Shown here: piece after piece, positions 42,257-50,254 of the stretch | How positions within the stretch are numbered: the first letter of the stretch is position 1 | Layout of the letters: every line of letters starts with the position of its first letter | Assembly: GCA_015709575.1 (NCBI GenBank) | Contig: CP054190.1 | Location: forward strand, 2,168,616-2,232,615 | From: Planctomycetia bacterium | GTDB taxonomy: Bacteria; Planctomycetota; Phycisphaerae; UBA1845; Fen-1342 | Reading direction: 5' to 3' | DNA length: 64,000 nucleotides | Translations under genes and position numbers: made by a program | The notes under the pieces: generated by a model | Databases searched by the model: none | Seen by the model: only the letters and a program-made list of their open reading frames with translations | Told to the model about the DNA's origin: nothing

Positions 42257-42844
42257 TCACGATTTCGCGCGGCGGGAGGAAGCCGCGGGCTGAATCTCCA
42301 CGATCACCGGCTCATCCGCCTCGCCCAGCGATTCCCATACGCGCGCCTCAGCCGCGCCTGTCATGCGCTGGCGAAGCAGAGCCAGCGCCAGTGGCCGCAG
42401 CACAATCGCCACTCCTTCGCCGTCTCGCACGCCGCGCGTTGCACGCTGCAATGCGGCGGCGAGGCGCTCCGCCGCGTCGCCCAGGTTTTCGCCCTGGGGC
42501 GGCGTCACGTTGAGCGGGGCGTCGAGCAGCTCGTGATACGTGCTCTCAAAACGGATCTCGAGCTCGGCGTCTGACAACCCGGCCCAGAGTCCCACGTCCA
42601 CGGCCGCCAGACCGGCCAGCTTGCGGACGCCGAATCGCGTGCGCTTGCCCAACTCACGGGCCGTCAGCGTCGAAAGTTCGTCCGGCCCGTGGTAGATGCG
42701 CGCGATTGGAAGCGAACGCAGCATGGCGGCCCACTGGTCAAGGCGCTCCGGCGCATCAGCGCTGATGCTCAATTCAACACGCCCGAGCAATCGCCCTTCG
42801 GCGCGCCACTCGGACGGCGCGCAGGGCGTCAACACAACGATCAT
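42257..42844 (-). CDS. Histidine-phosphatase-fold protein without catalytic histidines
   Basis: A protein of 195 residues. It resembles phosphoglycerate mutase/cobC-type phosphatases throughout: SEWRAEGRLLGRVELSISAD, TARELGKRTRFGVRKLAGLA, VDVGLWAGLSDAE and PPQGENLGDAAERLAAAL. The RHG signature after the first strand is instead TPCAPSEW, and the second catalytic His segment (normally VSHG) is LRPLALALL. Both phosphate-site histidines are therefore missing. Its ATG overlaps the rpe stop (ATGA), so the start is secure and translation is coupled. It may be a pseudo-enzyme with a regulatory or binding role (inference). Confidence 0.8.
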   Translation of the reverse strand: MIVVLTPCAPSEWRAEGRLLGRVELSISADAPERLDQWAAMLRSLPIARIYHGPDELSTLTARELGKRTRFGVRKLAGLAAVDVGLWAGLSDAELEIRFESTYHELLDAPLNVTPPQGENLGDAAERLAAALQRATRGVRDGEGVAIVLRPLALALLRQRMTGAAEARVWESLGEADEPVIVEIQPAASSRRAKS

Positions 42845-43530
42845 GCCGGGCGTTCCTGCAACACGCGCGCGGCGGCGGCGCGCTGCACCAGATCCGAGAA
42901 AGCCGCCGCCGGATCCCCGCCGGAAAACAGGGCCGAGCCGGCCACCAGGGTGTCCGCGCCGGCGGCGACCGCGACTGGCGCGGTATCGATGTTGACGCCG
43001 CCATCGACCTGAATGCGCTGCGTGGCGGGCATCTGAGCGGCCAGCGTCTCTACTTTCTTCAGGCAATCGGCGATCAGCGACTGGCCGCCGAAGCCCGGCC
43101 ACACGGTCATGACCAGCACGAGATCGACCAAGGGAAGAATATCCAGAACGGCTTCTGCCGGTGTCGATGGGTTCAGCGCTACACCCACCTGAACCCCCAG
43201 GTCGCGCAACTGACGGCACAACTCGCGCGGCTCGCGGGTCGCCTCGATGTGAAACGTAATGCCGTCCGCTCCGGCTTCAACGAAGGCCGGCGCGAACTTC
43301 GCCGGGTCAGCGATCATCAGGTGCGTATCGAGGAACAGGTCCGTACACTCGTCGATGCATGATACGACCGGCACGCCGAACGAGAGGTTCGGCACAAAGT
43401 GGCCGTCCATGATGTCGAGATGCAGCCACTCCGCGCCGGCCGCCTCCACCGCCGCGATCTCTCGGGCAAGCTGCCCGAAGTCCGCGTTCAGCAGCGAGGG
43501 GGCGATCAGGATGGGTGGTCGGGTGTTCAT
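42841..43530 (-). CDS. rpe: Ribulose-phosphate 3-epimerase
   Basis: A protein of 229 residues. It interconverts ribulose 5-phosphate and xylulose 5-phosphate in the pentose phosphate pathway. TIM-barrel signatures: IAPSLLNADFGQLAREI, LHLDIMDGHFVPNLSFG, FHIEATREPREL, VALNPSTPAEAV, VLVMTVWPGFGGQ and VDGGVNIDTAP. The metal ligands (His, Asp, His, Asp) are in place. The stop overlaps the next gene's start by 4 bp. It is 57 bp downstream of pgk. Confidence 0.96.
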   Translation of the reverse strand: MNTRPPILIAPSLLNADFGQLAREIAAVEAAGAEWLHLDIMDGHFVPNLSFGVPVVSCIDECTDLFLDTHLMIADPAKFAPAFVEAGADGITFHIEATREPRELCRQLRDLGVQVGVALNPSTPAEAVLDILPLVDLVLVMTVWPGFGGQSLIADCLKKVETLAAQMPATQRIQVDGGVNIDTAPVAVAAGADTLVAGSALFSGGDPAAAFSDLVQRAAAARVLQERPA

Positions 43531-43587
43531 CCCTGAATGATAGCGGTTCCGGAGGCGCGAGGCGCGGGCGCTGCGCGCGGACGGCGG

Positions 43588-44838
43588 TCAGGCGTCATCC
43601 AGCACTTCAATCGGCCCGAACGCGCGACCCTCGAGAAACTCCAGCGATGCGCCGCCACCCGTGCTGATATGCGACATTCGATTTGCCAGCCCGGCCTGCT
43701 CCACCGCGGCAGCGGAGTCCCCGCCGCCGATGATTGAAGTTGCGCCGGCTGACGTCGCATCGGCGACGGCGCGGGCGATCTCAATCGTGCCACGATCGAA
43801 CGGCGACGTCTCAAATGCGCCGAGCGGTCCGTTCCACACGATGGTGCCGGCCCCGCGCAACCGGTTTGAAAAGTCCGCCAGCGTGCGCGGGCCGACGTCC
43901 AACCCCATCAGGTCGGCAGGTATCTCGCCTTCGACCAGCTTCGTCTCCACGCCCGCAGCGAGCGATGCCGCCGCGACGGCGTCGGACGGCAGCACAATGC
44001 GCCCGTCAGCCTTCTCGAGCAGCGCCCTTGCGGTGTCCAGCTTGTCGCGCTCGCACAACGAGCGGCCGACGCCGCGATTCTGCGCAGCCCAGAACGTGAA
44101 CATCATCGCACCGCCGATCAGAATCGCGTCGACGCGCGAGAGCAGGTTGTTGATCACCCCGATCTTGTCGCTGACCTTCGCCCCGCCGAGGATGGCCACA
44201 AACGGGCGTCGCGGATTGCCGAGCGCTTCACCGAGGTAGCGCAGCTCCTTCTCCACCAGAAATCCCGTGGCGCGCGAACCGCGCGGCAACAGCGCCGGCA
44301 CGTCGTACATGCTGACGTGCCGCCGGTGACACGTGCCGAAGGCGTCGTTCACATAGGCTTCGCCGTGCGCGGCCAGCGCCGCCGCAAACGCCGCTCGACC
44401 GGCATCCTGCTCGGCCGTGAGCCGGCCGTCGGGGTTCTTTTTGGCCGAATCGACGACTGTCTCGGCCTTATGAAATCGCACATTCTCCAACAGCACCACG
44501 TCACCGTCGCCGAGTGCAGCCACCGCGGTCGTCGCAGCGGATCCGACGCACTCGGGCACGAATCGCACCGGCCGGCCCAGCAGCTCCTGCATTCGGGCGG
44601 CGCACGGCGCGAGCGAGAAGACGCGGTCAGTCGCGGGATCGCCCTTGGGCCGTCCCAGGTGGCTGAGCACGATCGCGCGGCCGCCCTGCTCGACGATGTG
44701 CCGGAGCGTCGGCAGAAACTCGCGGATGCGCCGGTCGTCGGTGATTTTCTGAGCAGCGTCGAGCGGCACGTTCAGATCAGCGCGGATCAGCACGCGACGG
44801 CCGCGGACGGTCAGGGTTCGCACGGATTTCTTCGCCAT
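43588..44838 (-). CDS. pgk: Phosphoglycerate kinase
   Basis: A protein of 416 residues from ATG 44838, with GAGGG about 6 nt upstream; the frame is open further to 44946 without similarity. A glycolytic enzyme making ATP from 1,3-bisphosphoglycerate. Landmarks: VLIRADLNVPLD, IVLSHLGRPKG, RPVRFVPECVG, YVNDAFGTCHRRHVS, AILGGAKVSDKI and IIGGGDSAAAVEQAG. The C-terminal SHISTGGGASLEFLEG is also intact. Confidence 0.97.
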   Translation of the reverse strand: MAKKSVRTLTVRGRRVLIRADLNVPLDAAQKITDDRRIREFLPTLRHIVEQGGRAIVLSHLGRPKGDPATDRVFSLAPCAARMQELLGRPVRFVPECVGSAATTAVAALGDGDVVLLENVRFHKAETVVDSAKKNPDGRLTAEQDAGRAAFAAALAAHGEAYVNDAFGTCHRRHVSMYDVPALLPRGSRATGFLVEKELRYLGEALGNPRRPFVAILGGAKVSDKIGVINNLLSRVDAILIGGAMMFTFWAAQNRGVGRSLCERDKLDTARALLEKADGRIVLPSDAVAAASLAAGVETKLVEGEIPADLMGLDVGPRTLADFSNRLRGAGTIVWNGPLGAFETSPFDRGTIEIARAVADATSAGATSIIGGGDSAAAVEQAGLANRMSHISTGGGASLEFLEGRAFGPIEVLDDA

Positions 44839-44997
44839 CGAAAGGCCCTCATCCGGTCCGGCGGCGCGACCGGCATGGATCGTCAATACTCCGCCGCGCG
44901 AAGTGTAACGCGCCAACGCGGCGCGCGGTCCGGACGCACGGAGCATCCCCCTGCTCGCGGACGCACGACATGCGATGAATGGCGATGATTCGCGTGG

Positions 44998-45858
44998 TTA
45001 CACGCCGGATGGGCGGAATAGCCCCTGAACGGACTTGAACTCGCACACCAGCTCGGCACTGAGCTGCGCGATATCGCCGTCACACAATCCGAGGCGGGCG
45101 AGCGTTCCGGACTGGGCGCGGTAGAGCAGCCCGTCGTCCGCGCCGCCGATGCCCATCATCAGGCACAGGCTGTCTGCGAGGTGCACGATGTCGACGTTGA
45201 CGCTGGCGACCGGGTCGGGATCGTGATGGTGGCGGATGCACTCGACGATTGAATCCGGCAGGCGCCAGCGCTCCGCCACGCGGGCGCCCAGCTCCGCGTG
45301 CGTGAAGCCCAGCACGCGCTGTTCGGCCTCGCTGAAACTGCACTTGTCCAGCGTGACCCGCTCCGCGATCGCGGCGTAATTCGACTCGACCGACTCGTTG
45401 AACACGACCTTGCCCATGTCGTGCAGCAGGCCAGCGGTGAACAGCATGCCGGCGTCATCGACGCGCAGCCGCCGCGCGAGCTGCTGCGCACCGATCGCGA
45501 CGCCGACCGAGTGCGACCAGAGCGCCCCGGGGCGCAGCCCATAGCCGGCCTGCGCAGGACCGAGTAGCGCGGTCGTGTGCGCTGCGAAGAGAATCTGCAT
45601 CACCTTGGTCGTGCCCAGGTAGCAGACGGCTTCGTCCACCGAGTGAATCTTGCGAACCAGCCCCATCGACGCCGAATTGACCAGCCGCAGCAGCTCGGCG
45701 GTCACGGCCTGGTCGTACTTGATGATCTCGACGATGTCTCGGACGGTCGAGCGCGGGTCATTGATGACCGTCAGAAGGCGCAGCGTCGCCGCGGGCAGGC
45801 GCGGCAGCGAGGCCACGCTTCCCACCAGTCGATCGACATCCGCCGGCGCCGTGCTCAC
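44998..45858 (-). CDS. HDOD-domain protein
   Basis: A protein of 286 residues. The GTG start at 45858 is fixed by a 4-bp GTGA overlap with the cheD stop. HDOD domains are non-enzymatic or weakly conserved HD folds found in bacterial signalling. Visible features: LPRLPAATLRLLTVINDPRS, the HDOD core DQAVTAELLRLVNSA and VCYLGTTKVMQIL. An HD-type segment LLHDMGKVVFN follows, then a second IRHHHDPD, so metal-binding residues may remain. Coupling to cheD suggests a role in chemotaxis or motility signalling. Confidence 0.9.
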   Translation of the reverse strand: MSTAPADVDRLVGSVASLPRLPAATLRLLTVINDPRSTVRDIVEIIKYDQAVTAELLRLVNSASMGLVRKIHSVDEAVCYLGTTKVMQILFAAHTTALLGPAQAGYGLRPGALWSHSVGVAIGAQQLARRLRVDDAGMLFTAGLLHDMGKVVFNESVESNYAAIAERVTLDKCSFSEAEQRVLGFTHAELGARVAERWRLPDSIVECIRHHHDPDPVASVNVDIVHLADSLCLMMGIGGADDGLLYRAQSGTLARLGLCDGDIAQLSAELVCEFKSVQGLFRPSGV

Positions 45859-46334
45859 AGTGATCGCTCCCCGCCGCGCGTGACGACTGTCACCGCCCCA
45901 CTGTTCATGTCCATCTGCACGCTGCGGCCCGAGTGCCCGCCCACGTCCTCCGCGACGATCGGAATGTTGTTCTTCCAGAACAGCTTCCGCAACGTGAGGT
46001 AATTCCGCTTGCCGAGGTTGAATTTTCCCTGCTCGTCCATCAACTGCGCGCCGCCGGCCACGCGGATAATCAGCCCCTTCTTCGTCGCTCCCAGCTCGTA
46101 CGCCTTTTTGAAGAGCAGCGGCACGCCCGTGTCGCAGAACATCAGCGGCGCTGCGCGGGCCTTGTCCGGGGCAAGGCCCGCCTCGGGCAGCATGAAACGC
46201 AGCAGGCCGCCGACCCGCGCCTCGGCATCCCACAGCGTCACGGCCATGCAACTGCCGAGCGACTCGCTCAACAGCCCATCCGCCGACGCGCGGCCCACGT
46301 GCATCTCGGCAATGTCCACGCGGATCACCGGCAT
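45855..46334 (-). CDS. cheD: Chemotaxis protein CheD (receptor glutamine deamidase family) with His-to-Arg change
   Basis: A protein of 159 residues from ATG 46334 (AGGGG 5-6 nt upstream); earlier TTG/ATG starts to 46409 have no ribosome site. CheD deamidates Gln in chemoreceptors and binds CheC. It shows LSESLGSCMAVTLWD with the catalytic Cys and Thr/Ser context, and GKRNYLTLRKLFWKNNIPIV and GGHSGRSVQM near the end. The catalytic His that normally follows in the AHVMLP-type segment is Arg here: GGLLRFMLPEAG, codon CGT. Deamidase activity is therefore doubtful. It is translationally coupled to the HDOD gene. Confidence 0.88.
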   Translation of the reverse strand: MPVIRVDIAEMHVGRASADGLLSESLGSCMAVTLWDAEARVGGLLRFMLPEAGLAPDKARAAPLMFCDTGVPLLFKKAYELGATKKGLIIRVAGGAQLMDEQGKFNLGKRNYLTLRKLFWKNNIPIVAEDVGGHSGRSVQMDMNSGAVTVVTRGGERSL

Positions 46335-46503
46335 GGTTTCCCCTGCATCGCTGGCGCGCGCCGCCGCCATGCTGCGCACAAGGCGCGGCTTGTCAGCCGA
46401 ATTGTTCAATTCATCGGCGAAATGGAGCGTCTCGGATGGCTCGTGACGGATATCGGCCTCCCGAGGGCGGAATCGGGCACGCCAGGGGCCGATAACGGCG
46501 GCG

Positions 46504-47574
46504 CTAGTTCTGATTACTGCCGAGGCGGGCGCGGGTCAGCGCCGCGCGCGCGACGCTGCGCTGCTCGCCGCTGAGGCGCTCGCCCTGAAGCTTCTGAAGG
46601 TGGGCGGGCTGGGTCTGAAGGAAAAGCTCGTTGATTGTCTGCAGGTCGATCCGCAGCGGACGGCCGATGTGCAGCCCCATGCGGACGTGCGAAAGGCACT
46701 GCAGCGCCTCGTTTGAACTCATCATGCGGGCGTTTCGCAGCATGCCGACGGCGCGCCAGATCTTGTCGTCCAGCGCCTGCGGCCGGCTGCGAAGCAGGGC
46801 CTTTCGCGCGCTCTGCTCGAACTCGACGATGCGCGGCAGCACGTCGGTGCGGAAGCTGTCCAGTAACTCCGTCTCAGAGCGACCGAGCGTGACCTGATTG
46901 GATACCTGAAAAAAATCCCCCAACGCCTCGGTCCCCTCGCCGAACAGGCCGCGCACGGCCAGCTTCATGTCGCGCGCGGCCTGCAGCACCTTCTCCAGCT
47001 CGCCCGTCAGGCGCAGCGCGGGCAGGTGCAGCATCACGGACACGCGGATGCCGGTACCGACGTTGGTCGGACAGGCCGTCAGATAGCCGAATTGAGGATG
47101 AAATGCGTACTCGACCTGCGCGTCGAGGGCGTCGTCCATCGCGTTGATCTGCTCCCACGCTTCATCGAGCTGCAGCCCGCTGCGCAGCACCTGCAAGCGC
47201 AGATGGTCCTCCTCGTTGATCATCACCGAGCATGCCTCGCTGCGCTCAAAGACGACGCGCCGCGCGCCGTTGGCCTCGGCCAGCGACTTGCTGATGAGAT
47301 GGCGCTCGACGAGCAGCAGCCGATCGAGGTCATCGAGCTTCTCGATGTCGATATGCAGCCACTCTCCCGGCAGCCCGCACCTGCCGAGCGCCGTCGAGAG
47401 CGTCTCGGCGATTTCGGACCGCTGTTCATCCGACGCGCGGGAGTGAAACGGGAAGCCGGTGATGTTGCGGGCGAGGCGGATGCGCGTGGAAATCACGATC
47501 TCGTGCTGCGGGCCGACGCCGCGCAGCCACTCGCCCGCCGAGCGCACCACGGACTCAAGCGACGGCTGGCTCAT
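46504..47574 (-). CDS. mcsB: Protein-arginine kinase McsB
   Basis: A protein of 356 residues. It phosphorylates arginines on proteins, marking them for ClpCP degradation in Firmicutes. It is of the ATP:guanido phosphotransferase fold, with VISTRIRLARNITGFPFHSR, the LLVERHLIS and CSVMINEEDHLRLQ segments, and CPTNVGTGIRVSVMLHLP carrying the active-site Cys. Its ATG overlaps the mcsA stop by 4 bp. No clpC or ctsR is present nearby, so its protease partner must be elsewhere. Confidence 0.95.
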   Translation of the reverse strand: MSQPSLESVVRSAGEWLRGVGPQHEIVISTRIRLARNITGFPFHSRASDEQRSEIAETLSTALGRCGLPGEWLHIDIEKLDDLDRLLLVERHLISKSLAEANGARRVVFERSEACSVMINEEDHLRLQVLRSGLQLDEAWEQINAMDDALDAQVEYAFHPQFGYLTACPTNVGTGIRVSVMLHLPALRLTGELEKVLQAARDMKLAVRGLFGEGTEALGDFFQVSNQVTLGRSETELLDSFRTDVLPRIVEFEQSARKALLRSRPQALDDKIWRAVGMLRNARMMSSNEALQCLSHVRMGLHIGRPLRIDLQTINELFLQTQPAHLQKLQGERLSGEQRSVARAALTRARLGSNQN

Positions 47575-48071
47575 TTCTCCTCCAGCCGGCGCAGGCGGTC
47601 GCGCAGCGCCGCGGCGCGCTCGTAGTCCTCATCCGCGACGGCGTCGGCAATCTGCCGCTGCAGGCGGCGGAGGTCCTGCTGCGATACGCGCGGCTGGTCC
47701 AGCGAGCGCGGGGCCTTGCCGGTGTGCCGGGTCGCGCCGTCGTGGGCGCGCTCCAGCAGCCGCATCAACGGTTCGGCGAACACCTCGTAATCATTTGCAC
47801 AGCCAAGCAGGCCGTGATTGCGGAACTCGACGAAGGTCATGCCGCACTCGTCGCAGGTCTGATTCAGCCCCTTGGCGACGTCGGCCGAGCCGCTCTGCTC
47901 GATGAATTCCTCGAGCAACTGCTTCTCGTCGACCACCTTGACCGGCTGCATCCAGCCTTCCTGCACGGCGCAGCTCTCGCACAATCTCCGTTCGACGCGC
48001 TTGCCGTTGGCGTCAATGTCGGTGACGTAGCAGGAAGCCTGGGAGTTCTTGCAGCGCTCGCACGGTGTCAT
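47571..48071 (-). CDS. mcsA: McsA, activator of the arginine kinase
   Basis: A protein of 166 residues. The zinc-binding adaptor of McsB. Two CxxC pairs lie in the N-terminal third (CERCKNSQASCYVT and CESCAVQEG) and another in CDECGMTFVEFRNHGLLGC. A C-terminal UvrB/UvrC-type helix motif closes it (LQRQIADAVADEDYERAAAL). The arrangement of mcsA followed by mcsB with a 4-bp overlap matches the usual pair. Confidence 0.93.
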   Translation of the reverse strand: MTPCERCKNSQASCYVTDIDANGKRVERRLCESCAVQEGWMQPVKVVDEKQLLEEFIEQSGSADVAKGLNQTCDECGMTFVEFRNHGLLGCANDYEVFAEPLMRLLERAHDGATRHTGKAPRSLDQPRVSQQDLRRLQRQIADAVADEDYERAAALRDRLRRLEEK

Positions 48072-48135
48072 GCAGACGGGTGCTCCGCGAGAGATCGGCG
48101 CGACTCCCTGATCGTAGATAGCTCCCGCGCAAGCG

Positions 48136-49983
48136 TCAAGAAACGGCTGCGCCGTGGTGAGCCAGGAACGCCCGCATCCCCTCCGCCCCCATGTAGCGCT
48201 GCAGCACCGGCCGATCGACCCCGACCAGGTCCACCAGAATCAGCCCGTCGATCACGTCGCCGAAATCGGCATCCACGTTGAAGGCCAGCAGGCGGCCACT
48301 GAGGCGCAGGTACTGGCGCAGCAGCACCGGCACACTGCGCCGGTTGGACTCGATCTCCGCGACCAGCTCCTCCACCCCGGCCATGTCCGTGACAACCGAA
48401 CTCAGTCGCGACTCATCCGCATCGCGGAAGCGGGTCACGCGCGGCGGATTCCGCGGCCGCACCAGGGCCGCAAGCGCGCCGTCCAGCCGTTGCGCCTTGA
48501 GAAACCGCATCAGCAGTTGCTTGGTCATGGAGTGGAATTCGTCACTGATGCTGACCGCACCAAAGAGCCTGCGATAGCGCGGGTTCCGCACGACAAACGC
48601 GCCGATCCCCTTCCACAGCAGCAGCAGCGGCGCATAATCGCGCTGATACGGCTCGGTGACGAAGGAGCGGCCCATTTCCAGCGACGGCCCGAGTTGCTCC
48701 ATCAGCTCGCGGCGATACGCGAACAACGTCGAGGTATACAGGCCGCCCATGCCGAACCGCGACAGCAGCACATCGGTCTGGCCCAGGCGATACGCCCCGA
48801 CCAGCCGCGCTTGCTCCACGTCCCACACAAACAACTGCGTGTAGTGCGGATCGAAGCGATCAAGGTCGATCGGTCGGCCGGTTCCTTCCCCCACCACACG
48901 AAATGTCAACTCGCGCTGCCGACCGATCTCATCCAGGATGATGGCCGACGCATCCCCCGGCATCGCATACACCCGCATCTTCCCCGATTCGACCACCCGC
49001 CATTCCAGGGGCAAGGCATCCACCGCGGCCGACAGTTCGGAAGCGGATCGGCCCGCTGCGATCGGCGACGGCGTTCCGTGTGACGACAGCCCGGTGGCCT
49101 TCGGTCGCACGGCCGATGGTGACCGCGCCCGCAAGATGTACGTCCGCAGTCGGAGGTACTCCACCACACGCGCATCGTCGTCGTCCACGGTCGCATGCTC
49201 AGTCGGTGCTTTGGCGCCGCGGATCGCGGCAATCCGCTCGGGCGGGATCACCGCGCCAATATCCATCGCCACGCGCTGGTTTCTCATGCGCAGCAACTCG
49301 CGCGGGAGGAGGGCCGTTCGCAGCCGCGGATGCATAAGGCCGGCCCATTGAAACAGCCGGCTGTTGACGCCGTCGATAAACACCGGCAGAACAGCTGCCC
49401 CGGTAGCGGACGCCAGTCGGCCGATCGAAGGCGACCACACGGGATCGCTGATCGAGCCGCGGGCCAGCGTCAGGTGCGACACCTCGCCGGCGGGGAAAAT
49501 ACCCAGCACGCCGCCGCCGCGAACCCACTTCAATACATCCCGCATCGATCCGCGGTTGCGGGACTGGGCGCCTGTTCCGCCGAAGGGATCGACGAATATG
49601 CAGGACTCCGCCATTTCCGGCATGATGCCCAGTAGATAGTTGGCCAGCAGACGGACGTCCGGACGAACGCGCCGAAGGACCGAGAGCAGCACCAGGCCGT
49701 CCAGCGCACCGTGCGGGTGATTGCTGACGACGATCAATGGTCCGGAAGCCGGGATGCGCTGGAGCGACTCATCGTCGATGCGAATCGTGACGCCCAGAAC
49801 GCTCAGCGCTCTCTCATGAAACGGGATGGCCTCGTCGCGGGAAATTGCGTCGGCGTAGGCGGCGTTCAGCTCAGGAAAGTGGAGCAGTCGCTCGATCAGT
49901 CGCCGCAGCAACCCCCCCGCCCCGGCCAGCGAGGCGAACATCGGCTCCGGCAGATGAAACGGCGCGACAACCCGCGTGGACAT
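48136..49983 (-). CDS. OlsF-like bifunctional acyltransferase (LPLAT fused to a GNAT-type N-acyltransferase)
   Basis: A protein of 615 residues from ATG 49983 (GAGGGG 6 nt upstream). The N-terminal half is a PlsC/LPLAT acyltransferase with SNHPHGALDGLVLL (the NHx4D-type box) and IFPAGEVSH (the EGxR-like box). The C-terminal half is an OlsB/hemolysin-like GNAT domain: WDVEQARLVGAYRLGQTDVL, LGPSLEMGRSFVTEPYQRDY, LLLWKGIGAFV. The same order occurs in OlsF, which makes ornithine lipids: N-acylation by the C-terminal domain, O-acylation by the N-terminal domain. Amino-lipid synthesis is inferred. The amino acid acylated cannot be read from sequence. The frame is open upstream to 50379 without similarity. 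Confidence 0.88.
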   Translation of the reverse strand: MSTRVVAPFHLPEPMFASLAGAGGLLRRLIERLLHFPELNAAYADAISRDEAIPFHERALSVLGVTIRIDDESLQRIPASGPLIVVSNHPHGALDGLVLLSVLRRVRPDVRLLANYLLGIMPEMAESCIFVDPFGGTGAQSRNRGSMRDVLKWVRGGGVLGIFPAGEVSHLTLARGSISDPVWSPSIGRLASATGAAVLPVFIDGVNSRLFQWAGLMHPRLRTALLPRELLRMRNQRVAMDIGAVIPPERIAAIRGAKAPTEHATVDDDDARVVEYLRLRTYILRARSPSAVRPKATGLSSHGTPSPIAAGRSASELSAAVDALPLEWRVVESGKMRVYAMPGDASAIILDEIGRQRELTFRVVGEGTGRPIDLDRFDPHYTQLFVWDVEQARLVGAYRLGQTDVLLSRFGMGGLYTSTLFAYRRELMEQLGPSLEMGRSFVTEPYQRDYAPLLLLWKGIGAFVVRNPRYRRLFGAVSISDEFHSMTKQLLMRFLKAQRLDGALAALVRPRNPPRVTRFRDADESRLSSVVTDMAGVEELVAEIESNRRSVPVLLRQYLRLSGRLLAFNVDADFGDVIDGLILVDLVGVDRPVLQRYMGAEGMRAFLAHHGAAVS

Positions 49984-50142
49984 GCTGCGCCCCTCAAGGC
50001 CGCGATCACAGCCTAGGCGGAGCATACCGCGCACGCTCCGGCCGCAACCGTATTCCGCCGTCCTGTCGCAGGATTTGACACAATACTCGCGCGGTGGTTG
50101 CAGAAAGCGGGCATTCGGGAGCGCTTGCGGACGTATAGACGG

Positions 50143-50182
50143 CATGGGGCGCGCCGACCTGGTGAGTCGGACGCGCCCCATG
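50143..50182 (-). terminator. Strong hairpin downstream of flagellin
   Basis: CATGGGGCGCGCCGAC at 50143-50158 pairs with GTCGGACGCGCCCCATG at 50166-50182 (16 bp, one bulged A), 73 bp after the flagellin stop. There is no T-run in the transcript, so it could act as a stabilising 3' end. The rest of the 271-bp gap shows nothing else. Confidence 0.5.
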
Positions 50183-50254
50183 AGGGGACTGTGGAGGAAA
50201 CTACGCCGCGCGGCGGCGGAGGGAATTCCCGCCCTGCCGCGGCGGCGCCATGCA

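Noticed and set aside
44839..44946. Upstream extension of phosphoglycerate kinase
   Set aside because: No family similarity before MAKKSVRT, and a GAGGG ribosome site precedes ATG 44838.
50146..50179. Intrinsic terminator with T-run for flagellin
   Set aside because: The hairpin is real but neither strand has a T-run after it, so it is only listed as a hairpin with modest confidence as a terminator.
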